This document shows, in pieces, positions 16,677-25,613 of a stretch of DNA of 44,434 nt. Within the stretch, counting starts at the first letter, position 1. Each line of letters begins with the position of its first letter. This DNA comes from an uncultured Eubacteriales bacterium (GTDB lineage: Bacteria > Bacillota > Clostridia > Christensenellales > CAG-138): the NCBI GenBank assembly GCA_902787375.1, contig CADAGD010000008.1, positions 1-44,434 on the forward strand, given 5' to 3'. The notes below the pieces were generated by a model. That model saw only the letters and a program-made list of their open reading frames with translations. It did not search any database and was not told where the DNA came from. Position numbers and translations under genes: made by a program.

Positions 16677-16705
16677 TTGCGTAATTTAGAAATATGTTGT
16701 AAAAT
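16677..16705 (+). promoter_or_regulatory. Promoter of the asp23-fakA region
   Basis: TTGCGT (16677-16682), 17 bases and TAAAAT (16700-16705) lie 31 bases before the Asp23 gene. Further TATAAT-like boxes occur near 16623 and 16637, so the start point is uncertain. Confidence 0.5.
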
Positions 16706-16735
16706 GAAATCAAAATAAAACTCGGAGGTGTTATC

Positions 16736-17092
16736 ATGCCAGCTAATATTCTTTTTGATCTTGGCACCATCACAATGACCGATGATCTCATCGCAACAAT
16801 AGCCGGTACAGCAGCCGTCGAAAACTATGGTATTGTTGCCATGAACAGGAACAGTGCCACCGATGCGCTCCTTCAGCTTGTAGGCAGTGAGAATTTAAAA
16901 AAAGGCGTCAGCGTTACCGTACTTTCGGATGGAATAACCGTTGATATCGACCTTCACGTCACCGTAATGTACGGCGTTTCTCTGAATGCCGTTGCGCAGA
17001 ATGCCGTAAGCAATGTCAAGTACAGGGTTGAAGAGCTTACTGGGCTTCATGTGCGCAACGTCAACATATTTGTTGAAGCTATCAAAGTTTAA
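16736..17092 (+). CDS. Asp23/Gls24 family protein
   Basis: A 118-residue member of the Asp23/Gls24 (YloU-like) family of small cytosolic proteins linked to envelope stress in Firmicutes. Visible hallmarks are GTITMTDDLIATIAGTAA, YGIVAMN and the C-terminal YRVEELTGLHVRNVNIFVE. GGAGG lies 9 bases upstream of the ATG. In many Firmicutes yloU precedes yloV, a fakA-type gene, exactly as here. Confidence 0.92.
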   Translation: MPANILFDLGTITMTDDLIATIAGTAAVENYGIVAMNRNSATDALLQLVGSENLKKGVSVTVLSDGITVDIDLHVTVMYGVSLNAVAQNAVSNVKYRVEELTGLHVRNVNIFVEAIKV

Positions 17093-17113
17093 ATTTTCAC
17101 GAGGTGCCATATC

Positions 17114-18778
17114 TTGAAAAATACAGATTTCAATGCTGATCTTCTCAAGGAGATGTATCTCATGGGAGCCGCACTTCTTGAGCATAACAAGGCGTCCATT
17201 GACGCCATGAATGTTTTTCCCGTTCCCGATGGCGACACAGGGACAAATATGTCAATGACGATGCAGCGTGCGGTTTCTGAGATACGTTCCTGCAACGAGG
17301 ATACCGTTGAGGCAATATCCGCGGCGGCTTCGCTTGGTGCGCTCAAGGGCGCAAGGGGTAACTCAGGCGTTATACTCTCTCAGATATTCCGCGGCATATC
17401 CCAATCCATGAAGGGAAAGGGCGAAACCATAACAGCCGTAATGCTTGCCGACGCCATGAGGGCAGGTACGGACGCCGCATATAAAGCCGTCATGCGTCCC
17501 AAGGAAGGCACAATGCTCACTGTCGCAAGGCTTATGGCCGAGTCGGCGCAGAAAACCGCCTCGAATCGCGGCGCGACGGCCTATGATGTACTCGAAACAA
17601 TGCTTGAAAGCGGTGAGGAAGCTCTCAAGAAAACACCTGAGCTGCTTCCCGTTTTAAAGGAAGCCGGCGTTCTCGACTCCGGCGGAGCGGGTCTTTTGAC
17701 CATATTCCGCGGCTTCCTGCTTGCCGCCAACGGTGAGGAGCCTGAGGATATCGAGCTTTCAATGCTCACATCCTCGGAAATCGACGAGAATGAGGTCTAT
17801 TCCTCAAACGATGATATTATCGCCGCGACCAATACCGAGGATATCAAGTTCGGGTATTGCAGCGAGCTGTTCATAATACATCTGCACGACGACGTGACCG
17901 AGGATGATATAAACAGATTGCGCGATAAGCTCGTCAGGCTCGGCGACAGCGTAGTTGTCGTTCACGATTCCGGTATAATCAAGGTTCACGCACACTCCAA
18001 TGCTCCGGGCAAGGTCATTCAGTTTGCCTTGCAGCTTGGAGAGATAGATAAGCTCAAGGTCGATAATATGCGCGAGCAGAATCGTCAGATAAAGGAAAAG
18101 ATGCTTCGTGAGCAAAAGGATCAGGCGGTTATAGCCGTCAGCGTGGGCAGCGGACTTGAGGAGGATATGAAGGCTTTGGGTGTCAGTTACATAATCTCCG
18201 GCGGTCAAACGATGAACCCCAGCATAGATGTTATCTCGCAGGCCATCAAGAAGGTCAACGCCAAGAACGTTTTCGTGCTTCCCAATAACTCCAATATCAT
18301 AATGGCGGCTCAGCAGGCTGCTGAGAATGCCGAGTGCAATGTAATAGTCCTTCCCACAAAAACGGTCATGCAAGGTATCTCCGCAATGACGGGCTTCAAT
18401 CCCGACTCCTCTGTTGAAAGCAACACCGAGTCCATGTCGGAGTGCTTCTGCAGCATAATTTCCGGAGCTGTCACATATGCGGTTCGAGATACCTCATACG
18501 AGGGCAACGTGATCCATACAGGGGATATCATAGGACTTGTCGATAACAAGATAACTCAGGTTTGCTCGGATGTTAAATCCTGCACACGAACACTCATAGA
18601 CAGTATGATCAAAGACTGCGATGATTGCGGATTTGTTTCGATCTACTGGGGCGAGGGCGTTAACGAGGAGCAGGCTAACGAGATTTATGAGGAATTGACA
18701 AACGACTATCCGGACATCGAGTTCATGCTCAGGCCCGGCGGTCAGCCCCTGTATTACTACTTCATATCGGCTGAATAA
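17114..18778 (+). CDS. fakA: DAK2-domain fatty acid kinase FakA (YloV type)
   Basis: A 554-residue protein of the FakA family. The N-terminal Dak2-like kinase domain shows NVFPVPDGDTGTNMSMT, GARGNSGVILSQIFRG and LDSGGAGL, the ATP- and Mg-binding features. The FakA middle and C-terminal regions include YCSELFIIH, VKVHAHSNAPG-like IKVHAHSNAPGKV and ISGGQTMNPS. Family members phosphorylate fatty acids presented by FakB for entry into phospholipid synthesis. No fakB is in the window. The start is TTG at 17114, with GAGGTG about 8 bases upstream, and lies 21 bases after asp23. Confidence 0.92.
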   Translation: MKNTDFNADLLKEMYLMGAALLEHNKASIDAMNVFPVPDGDTGTNMSMTMQRAVSEIRSCNEDTVEAISAAASLGALKGARGNSGVILSQIFRGISQSMKGKGETITAVMLADAMRAGTDAAYKAVMRPKEGTMLTVARLMAESAQKTASNRGATAYDVLETMLESGEEALKKTPELLPVLKEAGVLDSGGAGLLTIFRGFLLAANGEEPEDIELSMLTSSEIDENEVYSSNDDIIAATNTEDIKFGYCSELFIIHLHDDVTEDDINRLRDKLVRLGDSVVVVHDSGIIKVHAHSNAPGKVIQFALQLGEIDKLKVDNMREQNRQIKEKMLREQKDQAVIAVSVGSGLEEDMKALGVSYIISGGQTMNPSIDVISQAIKKVNAKNVFVLPNNSNIIMAAQQAAENAECNVIVLPTKTVMQGISAMTGFNPDSSVESNTESMSECFCSIISGAVTYAVRDTSYEGNVIHTGDIIGLVDNKITQVCSDVKSCTRTLIDSMIKDCDDCGFVSIYWGEGVNEEQANEIYEELTNDYPDIEFMLRPGGQPLYYYFISAE

Positions 18779-20803
18779 ATGAATGTTGACAACAGCTTAA
18801 CCGTTATTCGAGGAATCGGTTCCAAGCGTGCCGAGGTTCTTGGACGCTTGGGACTTTTTTCGTTGCAGGATTTGCTGTATTTTGCCCCGCGCGAACACTA
18901 TGATCTGCGTGAAGCTAAAAAAATATCCGAGCTAAAACACGGTGATTATTCGATAGTTAAAGTCGAATACATCGAAAAGCCAAAGGTGTCCTATCCTGTG
19001 ATAAACGGAAGGCGAACGCCGATGATAAGCGTTGTCATCGGCGATGATACCGGCAAGCTCCGCCTTACATGGTTCAATCAGCTCTACATAAGAAGCTCCA
19101 TACCCGATTTTGCCACAGGTTTTGCCCATGGCAGAGTCGATTTGTCCCATGGGCATGTGATGGTCAATGCAGTCTTCTGCCCTGCTCCTCCCGGTATGCT
19201 TCCCATCTATCCTCTCACACGCGGTATAGGACAGGTATCAATGCGCACATGCGTCAAGTCTGTCATATATGAGCTTAATGGGGTTTATGGTGAAACGCTG
19301 CCGGATAAGCTCCGCTTGGAGCATCACCTCTGCCAACTGGGCTACGCATTGGAGAATCTCCATTTTCCCATCAACCCCGAAACCCTATCCATAGCAAGAC
19401 GAAGACTTGCGTTTGAAAACATACTCCGCTTCACAATACTCCTTGAGGCAATGAGGGCGCGAAGCCTGAATTCCGCAGGCATAGCTTTTGATACGTCAAA
19501 CACAATCGAGGAATTTATCGCACTTCTGCCCTTCAAGCCCACGGCAGGGCAGGTATCCGTAATGGAGGATATCAAGTCCGATATGTCCTCTCCCCTGCCC
19601 ATGAACCGTCTTATTCAAGGCGACGTCGGCTCAGGCAAAACGATTCTCGCCTTTTACGCCATGTATACAGCGTACAAAAACGGATACCAATCGGCACTTA
19701 TGGCTCCCACAGCCCTGCTGGCGGAGCAGCATTATGCGCATTTGAAAGATATGTTCGGTGAAAAAACCGCTCTGCTCACGAGCAATCTGAAAAAAAGCGA
19801 GCAGAAGGAAATACTGAGATTCATAAAAAGCGGCGAAGTTCAATTCATCGTCGGCACGCACTCCCTTCTGGAGAGCGGCGTTTCCTTTAATAACCTCGGA
19901 ATCGTAATAACCGATGAACAGCACAGATTCGGTGTGCGGCAGAGAGCGATCTTGGGGAATAAAGCTCTGTCTCCGGATGTTCTCATAATGAGCGCAACAC
20001 CCATACCCCGTACTCTCTCGCTCATACTTTACGGCGATCTTGACGTTTCAAGACTGTATGAGATGCCGAGCGGCAGAAAGCCCGTTATAACAAGATATGT
20101 TCCTCAAGCCAAACGCGCAAGCATGTACCGATATATAGAGAGCGAGCTTATATCCAAAAGGATTCAGGCATATGTTGTCTGTCCCATGATAGAGGATAAC
20201 GATGAGGTTCAAACATACCGCTCTGCCGAATCGGTTTTTGCTGAGCTTAACGATAAGCTTAACGTCCGCATCGCGCTTGTGCATGGCAGGATGAAGCCTG
20301 ATAAGCGTGATTCCGTTATGAGCGATTTTCGTGACGGAAATATTGACCTGCTCGTTTCCACGACGGTCATTGAGGTTGGCGTTGACGTTCCGAATGCGTG
20401 CATAATGGTCATCGAATCGTCTGAAAGATTTGGGCTTGCCCAGCTCCATCAGCTCAGAGGGCGCGTCGGAAGGAGCGACAAGGAAAGCTATTGCTTTCTG
20501 CTCTCGGAGAGCCGCTCCGAAACGGTCGCCGATAGGATAAGAACACTTGTAGATTCCAACAACGGTTTTAAGATTGCCGAGAAGGATCTTGAGACTCGCG
20601 GCCCCGGTGAACTGCTGGGACAGCGTCAGCACGGAAGCTCACAGCTTATAGACGCTTTTATGTTGAGCGACATGGAAACGCTTAATGAAGCCCGTGACAC
20701 AGCTATTGAATTGCTCAAAAGCAGCGACCCGGAGGATGCCGTGCTTGTGAAGGACACCCTGCGGCGTTACTCAAGCCTTCTGGAAAACATAACCATTAAT
20801 TAG
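18779..20803 (+). CDS. recG: ATP-dependent DNA helicase RecG
   Basis: A 674-residue branched-DNA translocase that remodels stalled forks and Holliday junctions. The N-terminal wedge/OB region contains RGIGSKRAEVLGRLG. Walker A is GDVGSGKT (281-288), the helicase motif II is DEQH (379-382), and MSATPIPRTLS and the C-terminal RGRVGRSD are conserved motifs. The TRG region ends with LETRGPGELLGQRQHG. The ATG follows the fakA stop directly, so the two are co-transcribed, as is usual around recG in Firmicutes. Confidence 0.97.
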   Translation: MNVDNSLTVIRGIGSKRAEVLGRLGLFSLQDLLYFAPREHYDLREAKKISELKHGDYSIVKVEYIEKPKVSYPVINGRRTPMISVVIGDDTGKLRLTWFNQLYIRSSIPDFATGFAHGRVDLSHGHVMVNAVFCPAPPGMLPIYPLTRGIGQVSMRTCVKSVIYELNGVYGETLPDKLRLEHHLCQLGYALENLHFPINPETLSIARRRLAFENILRFTILLEAMRARSLNSAGIAFDTSNTIEEFIALLPFKPTAGQVSVMEDIKSDMSSPLPMNRLIQGDVGSGKTILAFYAMYTAYKNGYQSALMAPTALLAEQHYAHLKDMFGEKTALLTSNLKKSEQKEILRFIKSGEVQFIVGTHSLLESGVSFNNLGIVITDEQHRFGVRQRAILGNKALSPDVLIMSATPIPRTLSLILYGDLDVSRLYEMPSGRKPVITRYVPQAKRASMYRYIESELISKRIQAYVVCPMIEDNDEVQTYRSAESVFAELNDKLNVRIALVHGRMKPDKRDSVMSDFRDGNIDLLVSTTVIEVGVDVPNACIMVIESSERFGLAQLHQLRGRVGRSDKESYCFLLSESRSETVADRIRTLVDSNNGFKIAEKDLETRGPGELLGQRQHGSSQLIDAFMLSDMETLNEARDTAIELLKSSDPEDAVLVKDTLRRYSSLLENITIN

Positions 20804-20816
20804 GAGAACCACAATT

Positions 20817-22178
20817 ATGAGCATACCTCTTAAAAAAAACGACGATATAATACTTGAGATAACAGGTCTTACCTCCGAAGGCTCAGGGGTAGGCCGATTT
20901 GAGGGCTTTGCGGTTTTTGTCCCGTATACGCTTCCCGGAGAAACCGTTTCGGCACATATAATCAAAGTAACAAGCTCCTATGCGGTAGGCAAGCTTAATG
21001 AGCTTATTTTATGCTCGCCGGACAGAACGGAGCCTCTCTGCCCCACCTATCTGAAATGCGGCGGCTGTTCATTACAGCACATGAGCTATGAGGCTCAGCT
21101 CGTTTTCAAGCAGGGCGTTGTCAGGGATGCTCTGGAGCGTATAGGCGGTCTATCGGGCATTGAAGTCAAGCCCGCAATAGGTATGGATGATCCTTCAAGG
21201 TATCGTAACAAGGGCAGCTTTCCTTTTGCGTCCGTCGATGGGAAAACATGCTGGGGGCTTTACGCGCAAAGAAGTCATCGGTTGATTGAGATGGATGATT
21301 GTATCATAGAGCGCGAATGCACGGTAAAAGCCGCTAAAGCGACTGCCGAATGGGCTGACAGGTACTCCGTATCTCCTTATGATGAAATAACCGGAAGCGG
21401 CATACTGCGTCATGTCGTCACAAGGGAATGCTCCGAAGGCACCGCCGTATGCGTCGTAACTACGGGTGAGCTTCCCCATGAGGATGAGCTTGTAAGCATA
21501 ATCAGAAAAGCCCTTCCATCCGTCAAATCAATAGTTCATAACATCAACTCAAGGAACACAAACGTCATATGCGGCGATAGAAACCGACTCCTTTGGGGTT
21601 CGTCGTCCGTTGTCGAAAGGCTTAACGGACTTGACTTTGAGGTCAGTCAGGAGAGCTTTTTGCAGGTCAATCCCGTTCAGACGAAAAGACTGTATTCGCT
21701 CGCTGTAGACGGATTGAATCTCAGCGGCAGCGAAACCGTAGCGGACATATTCTGCGGCATAGGCACAATAACAATTATGCTTGCTAAGAAAGCCTCCAAT
21801 GCCATTGGTATAGAGTATGTAAAACGCGCTGTTGAAGACGCGCGTAAAAACGCCGTTATCAACGGGATAGAAAATGCTGAATTTCATTGCGGTGCCGCCG
21901 AGGAGATTCTCCCCCGCCTTATCGACGAGGGCCGCCGACTTGATTGTGTTGTGCTCGATCCGCCGCGAAAGGGCGCGGATTCGGCTGTTCTTAACGCCAT
22001 AGCCGCAAGCGGCGCAAAGCGTGTTTCCTATATCTCCTGTAACCCCGCAACGCTCGCGCGCGACGTCAAAATACTCTCCGAACATGGTTACAATGTCGAA
22101 TCAGTACAGCCGGTTGATATGTTCCCGTTTTCGCACCATGTGGAATCAGTCGTATTGATGTCTCGAGCCGGGTCGTGA
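20817..22178 (+). CDS. rlmD: 23S rRNA (uracil-5-)-methyltransferase RlmD (RumA family)
   Basis: A 453-residue methyltransferase that makes 5-methyluridine in 23S rRNA. A TRAM RNA-binding domain is at the N terminus. The 4Fe-4S ligands are Cys75, Cys81 and Cys84 plus the Cys in DDCIIE. The SAM site is ADIFCGIGTITIML, and the catalytic nucleophile Cys408 is in SYISCNPATLARD. The gene is complete and ends VDMFPFSHHVESVVLMSRAGS. GGAG lies upstream of the ATG. Its last codons are copied in degenerate form several times downstream (see the repeat entries), which marks this 3' end as an insertion site. Confidence 0.96.
   Translation: MSIPLKKNDDIILEITGLTSEGSGVGRFEGFAVFVPYTLPGETVSAHIIKVTSSYAVGKLNELILCSPDRTEPLCPTYLKCGGCSLQHMSYEAQLVFKQGVVRDALERIGGLSGIEVKPAIGMDDPSRYRNKGSFPFASVDGKTCWGLYAQRSHRLIEMDDCIIERECTVKAAKATAEWADRYSVSPYDEITGSGILRHVVTRECSEGTAVCVVTTGELPHEDELVSIIRKALPSVKSIVHNINSRNTNVICGDRNRLLWGSSSVVERLNGLDFEVSQESFLQVNPVQTKRLYSLAVDGLNLSGSETVADIFCGIGTITIMLAKKASNAIGIEYVKRAVEDARKNAVINGIENAEFHCGAAEEILPRLIDEGRRLDCVVLDPPRKGADSAVLNAIAASGAKRVSYISCNPATLARDVKILSEHGYNVESVQPVDMFPFSHHVESVVLMSRAGS
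22137..22178 (+). repeat. Native rlmD 3' tip, presumed attachment site
   Basis: These last 14 codons of rlmD encode HVESVVLMSRAGS and a stop. GGGTCGTGACTACAG begins inside this tip and runs past the stop, and nearly the same string precedes copies 2 and 3 downstream. It is the reference copy of the array. Confidence 0.6.
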
Positions 22179-22214
22179 CTACAGATTGAATGTTATTATA
22201 ATTGAAAAGGAAAC

Positions 22215-22658
22215 ATGATGGAAACAAAAAACAGATGCTATACATATTTCAAAATTGTCGGAGATTTTGACCCGGACGTTATTACAGCTAAATTGGGAAT
22301 TGTTCCAAACGACAGATGGAAAACAGGCGACCACAGAAGAAACGGTTCACTATACGATTTTTCCTTCTGGACCTGCGGCAGGTGTGACGAATATGACGTT
22401 TACGTTGAAAATCAGATGCGGAAAACTATTTCAGGGTTGCTTGATAGAATTGATGTGTTAAACCAGATACGAAACGACTATGACGTTAGTTTTTATTTGG
22501 AAGTCGTGCCGGAAATCTATGTTAACGATATCAATCCGTGTCTTGCTCCTTCTCTTGATGTAATAGATTTCTGTCATGCGACACGAACGGAAATAGATAT
22601 TGACCTTTATATTTTCTCATCGGAAGATGAAGAGCAAGACAACACTCAAATAAACTAG
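22215..22658 (+). CDS. DUF4279 domain protein
   Basis: A 147-residue protein matching the DUF4279 family as I remember it: YFKIVGDFDPDVITAKLG at the N terminus, RWKTGDHRRNGSLYDFSFW, and the C-terminal FCHATRTEIDIDLYIF. The molecular function is not established. DUF4279 genes are often found in polymorphic-toxin and immunity neighbourhoods, so an immunity role is possible but not shown here. A second ATG at 22218 fits the AAAGGA site slightly better. It is the first cargo gene after rlmD, beginning about 40 bases after its stop, and has no clear promoter, so read-through from rlmD is likely. Its stop overlaps the start of the next repeat unit. Confidence 0.8.
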   Translation: MMETKNRCYTYFKIVGDFDPDVITAKLGIVPNDRWKTGDHRRNGSLYDFSFWTCGRCDEYDVYVENQMRKTISGLLDRIDVLNQIRNDYDVSFYLEVVPEIYVNDINPCLAPSLDVIDFCHATRTEIDIDLYIFSSEDEEQDNTQIN

Positions 22659-22776
22659 TGATCAACGGCATATTCCTGACGCCGAGGGTCGTGACTACAG
22701 CGTGAATATGTGCCTTTTTATTCACGCTGTTGTCCCGATGCATGTGGAAACAGTGGTATTGATGTCAAAGGCATGA
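22657..22776 (+). repeat. rlmD 3'-tip repeat, copy 2
   Basis: The unit starts with AGTGATCAACGGCATA (22657-22672, shared with copy 6) and GGTCGTGACTACAG (22687-22700, shared with native and copy 3). Then comes a hairpin, AGCGTGAAT (22699-22707) pairing with ATTCACGCT (22720-22728) around a T-rich loop. It ends with codons reading HVETVVLMSKA-stop (22741-22776). Confidence 0.75.
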
Positions 22777-22790
22777 TGGAAAGGACCATA

Positions 22791-23639
22791 ATGAATATAA
22801 ACAATCAGGAGACATTGAGAAAAGCAAATATAAAAAGGATAGCGGTCATCGTTGTCATTTTATGCGTATGCCTGACCGCTTTTTTACTTGGCTATCCAAG
22901 CATCTATGATCGCCAGTGCAGAACAAGGATTTACGATGATCTTCAGAAGAAAATAACAGCGGACATTCTCAAGGCAAATATTGTTATTGTACAGAAAAAG
23001 ACGGAGAAACAATCCGAAATGGTAACATCTGGATCTTATAGTGTCGGCTCAAGTGGTGTGATTTTCAAGAAAGAGGGAAACAGCTATTACGCATTGACTG
23101 CTTATCATGTGTTTGATGATGCCGCTGATGCAGAATGGATCGTTATCCCGTGGGGGGCAAAATCCTATTCCGATTATGCAAAAAATAAAGAGGGACATGT
23201 ATCTCAGGAAGAGTATTACAATCAATTCAGCCGTGGCGAGCTCATAGCTGCAGATAAAAACTATGATCTGGCAATATTACGTTTTCAATCGGAGGATTCA
23301 TTAAATGCTTTAAAACTCAGTAATAATAATCCGGGAAAAGGCAGCCGTATCGCAGTAATAAGCAATCCGGAAGGAAAACGATTTGTTCAAACATATGGTG
23401 TAATCAAATCTATGGACTACTATCTCTTCGAAACAAAAGACGGACTGCCGGCGTCCAGAACACTGAAACATAACGCATATGAGGCGCCGGGAAGCAGCGG
23501 CAGTGTGGCATTGAACGAAGACATGGAAATAGTCGGGATCAATATCGGCGGTGCAACAGATGCTTTTGGAAGATTCAAATTCGGAGTAATGGTTCCGTGT
23601 GAATTAGTCAATATATTTATAGGTGAACAACTGACATAG
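22791..23639 (+). CDS. Membrane-anchored trypsin-like serine protease
   Basis: A 282-residue predicted exported protease. Residues 16-34 are a hydrophobic anchor. The chymotrypsin-fold triad is visible as His106 (TAYHVFDD), Asp159 (YDLAILRF) and Ser236 (APGSSGS); YDLA-[IV] and the S-G-S pattern are typical of the DegP/Do and V8 group. No PDZ domain follows, so it is shorter than HtrA. ATG at 22791 is chosen because AAAGGA lies 6 bases upstream; the longer frame from 22710 runs through the rlmD-like repeat. It is the second cargo gene, starting 15 bases after the copy-2 stop. The substrate is unknown. Confidence 0.85.
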   Translation: MNINNQETLRKANIKRIAVIVVILCVCLTAFLLGYPSIYDRQCRTRIYDDLQKKITADILKANIVIVQKKTEKQSEMVTSGSYSVGSSGVIFKKEGNSYYALTAYHVFDDAADAEWIVIPWGAKSYSDYAKNKEGHVSQEEYYNQFSRGELIAADKNYDLAILRFQSEDSLNALKLSNNNPGKGSRIAVISNPEGKRFVQTYGVIKSMDYYLFETKDGLPASRTLKHNAYEAPGSSGSVALNEDMEIVGINIGGATDAFGRFKFGVMVPCELVNIFIGEQLT

Positions 23640-23714
23640 TTCTATTTGCGGGACTGTAGAATTGATTCCGGTACTCAAGATTTTGGCTATCAAGACCATA
23701 GACTTTTCAAGCAC

Positions 23715-23801
23715 GGTCGTGACAACAGCGTGAATATGCCTTTTATTCACGCTATTGTCCCAAGGCATGTGGAGTGCGTGACATTGATGACGAGGAAATG
23801 A
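23715..23801 (+). repeat. rlmD 3'-tip repeat, copy 3
   Basis: GGTCGTGACAACAG (23715-23728) leads into the hairpin AGCGTGAAT (23727-23735)/ATTCACGCT (23745-23753). Codons reading HVECVTLMTRK-stop follow (23766-23801). The upstream bases 23640-23714 show no gene. Confidence 0.75.
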
Positions 23802-23832
23802 ACAGATCGCAGTTTGTGGAGAAACAGAAACA

Positions 23833-24501
23833 ATGTTTGTAGTTGATGAATATTTGCAAAAGCTGATCGGGGCATGTAATAACGCTTTCGGCGACCGATT
23901 GGTATATGTGGGACTTCAGGGCAGCTATATGCGCGGCGAAGCGACCGATAAAAGCGATATAGACGTTATGATCGTCCTTGAAGATTTTTCCGTTGCGGAT
24001 ATGGACGTGTACAGGGAGATCCTGAAGGAGATCGGAGAGTATGAGAAGTCCTGCGGGTTTATTTGCGGCAGGAAAGAAATGATGCAGTGGAATCCCCTTG
24101 AGGTTTGCCAGCTACGCCACACGACAAAAGATTTGCTCGGCGAATTGAAAGAATTTCTCCCGTCATCGACAAGGGAAGATGAGATCAACTACGTCAAGTT
24201 GAGTCTGGGAAATCTGTACCACGAACTCTGCCATCGCTATATACATGCAGACAGGAAGAAGAATATTGCCGCCTTTCGCGGTACTTGCAAAGGACTGTTT
24301 TTCCTGATCCAGAATCTGCATTTCCTGGAGAGTGGAGCATTTGCCGTGACGAAGCGGGTGCTGAAAGAACAGGTGTCCGAAGAAGATCGAACCGTACTTG
24401 ACATGGCGGGATTGCCGGACGATTTTGATTACAATATGGCTTTCCGTCTTGTTTTTGACTGGTGTCAGAGCGCATTTGATCGAATCGACCGGATACGGTA
24501 G
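23833..24501 (+). CDS. Nucleotidyltransferase-fold protein (MNT/aminoglycoside adenylyltransferase-like)
   Basis: A 222-residue protein with the polymerase-beta nucleotidyltransferase signature: GSYMRGEATDKSDIDVMIV, that is Gly30-Ser31 followed by the DxD pair Asp42 and Asp44. A helical C-terminal domain (about residues 100-215) resembles that of streptomycin-type adenylyltransferases and of AMPylating MNT antitoxins. No HEPN partner gene is adjacent, so a classic MNT-HEPN module is not supported. GGAG precedes the ATG. It is the third cargo gene, starting 32 bases after the copy-3 stop. Drug resistance is possible but unproven. Confidence 0.8.
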   Translation: MFVVDEYLQKLIGACNNAFGDRLVYVGLQGSYMRGEATDKSDIDVMIVLEDFSVADMDVYREILKEIGEYEKSCGFICGRKEMMQWNPLEVCQLRHTTKDLLGELKEFLPSSTREDEINYVKLSLGNLYHELCHRYIHADRKKNIAAFRGTCKGLFFLIQNLHFLESGAFAVTKRVLKEQVSEEDRTVLDMAGLPDDFDYNMAFRLVFDWCQSAFDRIDRIR

Positions 24502-24605
24502 GGAGCGACGTGTTCCCGTCTATCGGTTCGGCAGTATTCATCTTACTGCCTCAACCCTAACCAGTCCTGGGGAATTGCCCATTTCTTCATTGGGATGAAC
24601 CAGTG

Positions 24606-24694
24606 GGTCAAATACAAGCCTTTTTATTTGACCTGCTGCTCCGAGGCATGTCGAGACGGTCGTTCTGCTGTCACGAGATATGTCGAGGTTATAG
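24606..24694 (+). repeat. rlmD 3'-tip repeat, copy 4
   Basis: The hairpin here uses different arms, GGTCAAAT (24606-24613) and ATTTGACC (24626-24633), around the same kind of loop ending in CCTTTTT. It is followed by codons reading HVETVVLLSRDMSRL-stop (24647-24694). The bases 24502-24605 contain no supported gene. Confidence 0.72.
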
Positions 24695-24724
24695 AAAACG
24701 GGTATTTGAAGGAGGCGTGCATTT

Positions 24725-25192
24725 ATGAAAGGCACTTTATATTTTATATGGCAATGGACATGGGGGTTTCTTCAATCTTCACTGGGATTAGTGAATTTTA
24801 TGTTACATATCCGCGATAAGCATTATTTTTATCATGGTGCGGTTATAACCGAATGGCAGGATAAGTCGAGCGTTTCATTGGGAATGTTTGTTTTTGTTAC
24901 AAGCCAACCGTATTTTTACGATAAATTGAAGAGTGAATATACTATGGAGGAGCTTTCACAGAGGCTTCTTGTTCATGAGTATGGTCATACAATACAATCG
25001 CTAATTTTAGGACCGCTTTATTTGATTTTAATAGGAATACCGTCTACATTATGGGGATTCCTGCCTTCTTTGAATAAAAAAAGAAAGACTGAAAGATTAT
25101 CCTATTTTTCTTTTTTCACAGAAAAGTGGGCAAATAATTTGGGCGAAAAAGTTACAGGTCAGAAGTCGATGGAGAATTTAGTGATAGATTGA
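24725..25192 (+). CDS. Small membrane protein with HEYGH zinc-metalloprotease motif
   Basis: A 155-residue protein carrying HEYGH (His84, Glu85, His88), the HExxH zinc signature. It is flanked by a hydrophobic N-terminal segment (about 4-25) and a strongly hydrophobic segment (about 92-115, LILGPLYLILIGIPSTLWG). The C-terminal part YFSFFTEKWANNLGE is rich in aromatics and may carry a third zinc ligand in FTEKWAN. This could be a small membrane metallopeptidase, but catalysis is not shown. AAGGAGG lies upstream of the ATG. It is the fourth cargo gene, starting 31 bases after the copy-4 stop. Confidence 0.75.
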   Translation: MKGTLYFIWQWTWGFLQSSLGLVNFMLHIRDKHYFYHGAVITEWQDKSSVSLGMFVFVTSQPYFYDKLKSEYTMEELSQRLLVHEYGHTIQSLILGPLYLILIGIPSTLWGFLPSLNKKRKTERLSYFSFFTEKWANNLGEKVTGQKSMENLVID

Positions 25193-25232
25193 TAACTTTA
25201 ATTTGTGGATTTGTTTTGTCATAGCCTTCGGT

Positions 25233-25317
25233 GGCAGACTTTTTTCGTTGTACTGCCGACATTCAAGTTATCCTATCCGGGCATGTGGAGACTGTCGTTC
25301 TGCTGTCCAGAAAATGA
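25233..25317 (+). repeat. rlmD 3'-tip repeat, copy 5
   Basis: A weak hairpin, GGCAG (25233-25237)/CTGCC (25253-25257), with an ACTTTTTT loop precedes codons reading HVETVVLLSRK-stop (25282-25317). It is the left part of long repeat A. Confidence 0.7.
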
Positions 25318-25545
25318 GGACGATAGCGGGAAAATAGCTTGAATTCAGGGCATTTGCGGGTTTGACCCGTCAGCAAGAGCGTGGATAAGTTTCCACAGAG
25401 CGAAAGGGCGAAAACGAGGAAATCCGCTGCTGTAACTCTCGTTTCGCTATCAAAGGTAAAAATGTGAGATTGAGACTATAGGATTGTTGTCATTTGAGGT
25501 TTTTTGAGGGGTTGAGACTCTCGTTCTGTTGTCATATGGGACTGT
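25282..25545 (+). repeat. Long direct repeat A (about 260 bp)
   Basis: This stretch matches 26944-27210 over its length. It contains the copy-5 tip, a hairpin GTGGA/TCCAC at 25381-25396, a conserved core (ending TCTCGTTTCGCTATCAAAGG), and two more degenerate tip-like strings reading IETIGLLS (25469-25492) and VETLVLLS (25511-25534). The core 25381-25455 differs from repeat B at only about five positions. No gene is seen in it. The two long repeats bracket the DUF218 and flavin reductase genes. Confidence 0.8.
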
Positions 25546-25613
25546 AGCGGTAGTTTCGATACCCGGGAAAAGAAACAGAAATATCCTAATTGGGATTTAT
25601 CGAAAGGATTGCT

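Noticed and set aside
17804..18373. 189-codon minus-strand frame opposite the fakA-like gene
   Set aside because: Antisense shadow with no recognisable domain.
20048..20632. 194-codon minus-strand frame opposite recG
   Set aside because: Antisense to conserved helicase motifs; no support as a gene.
23833..24501. MNT-HEPN toxin-antitoxin module
   Set aside because: The nucleotidyltransferase has no HEPN partner next to it; the neighbouring cargo genes belong to other families.
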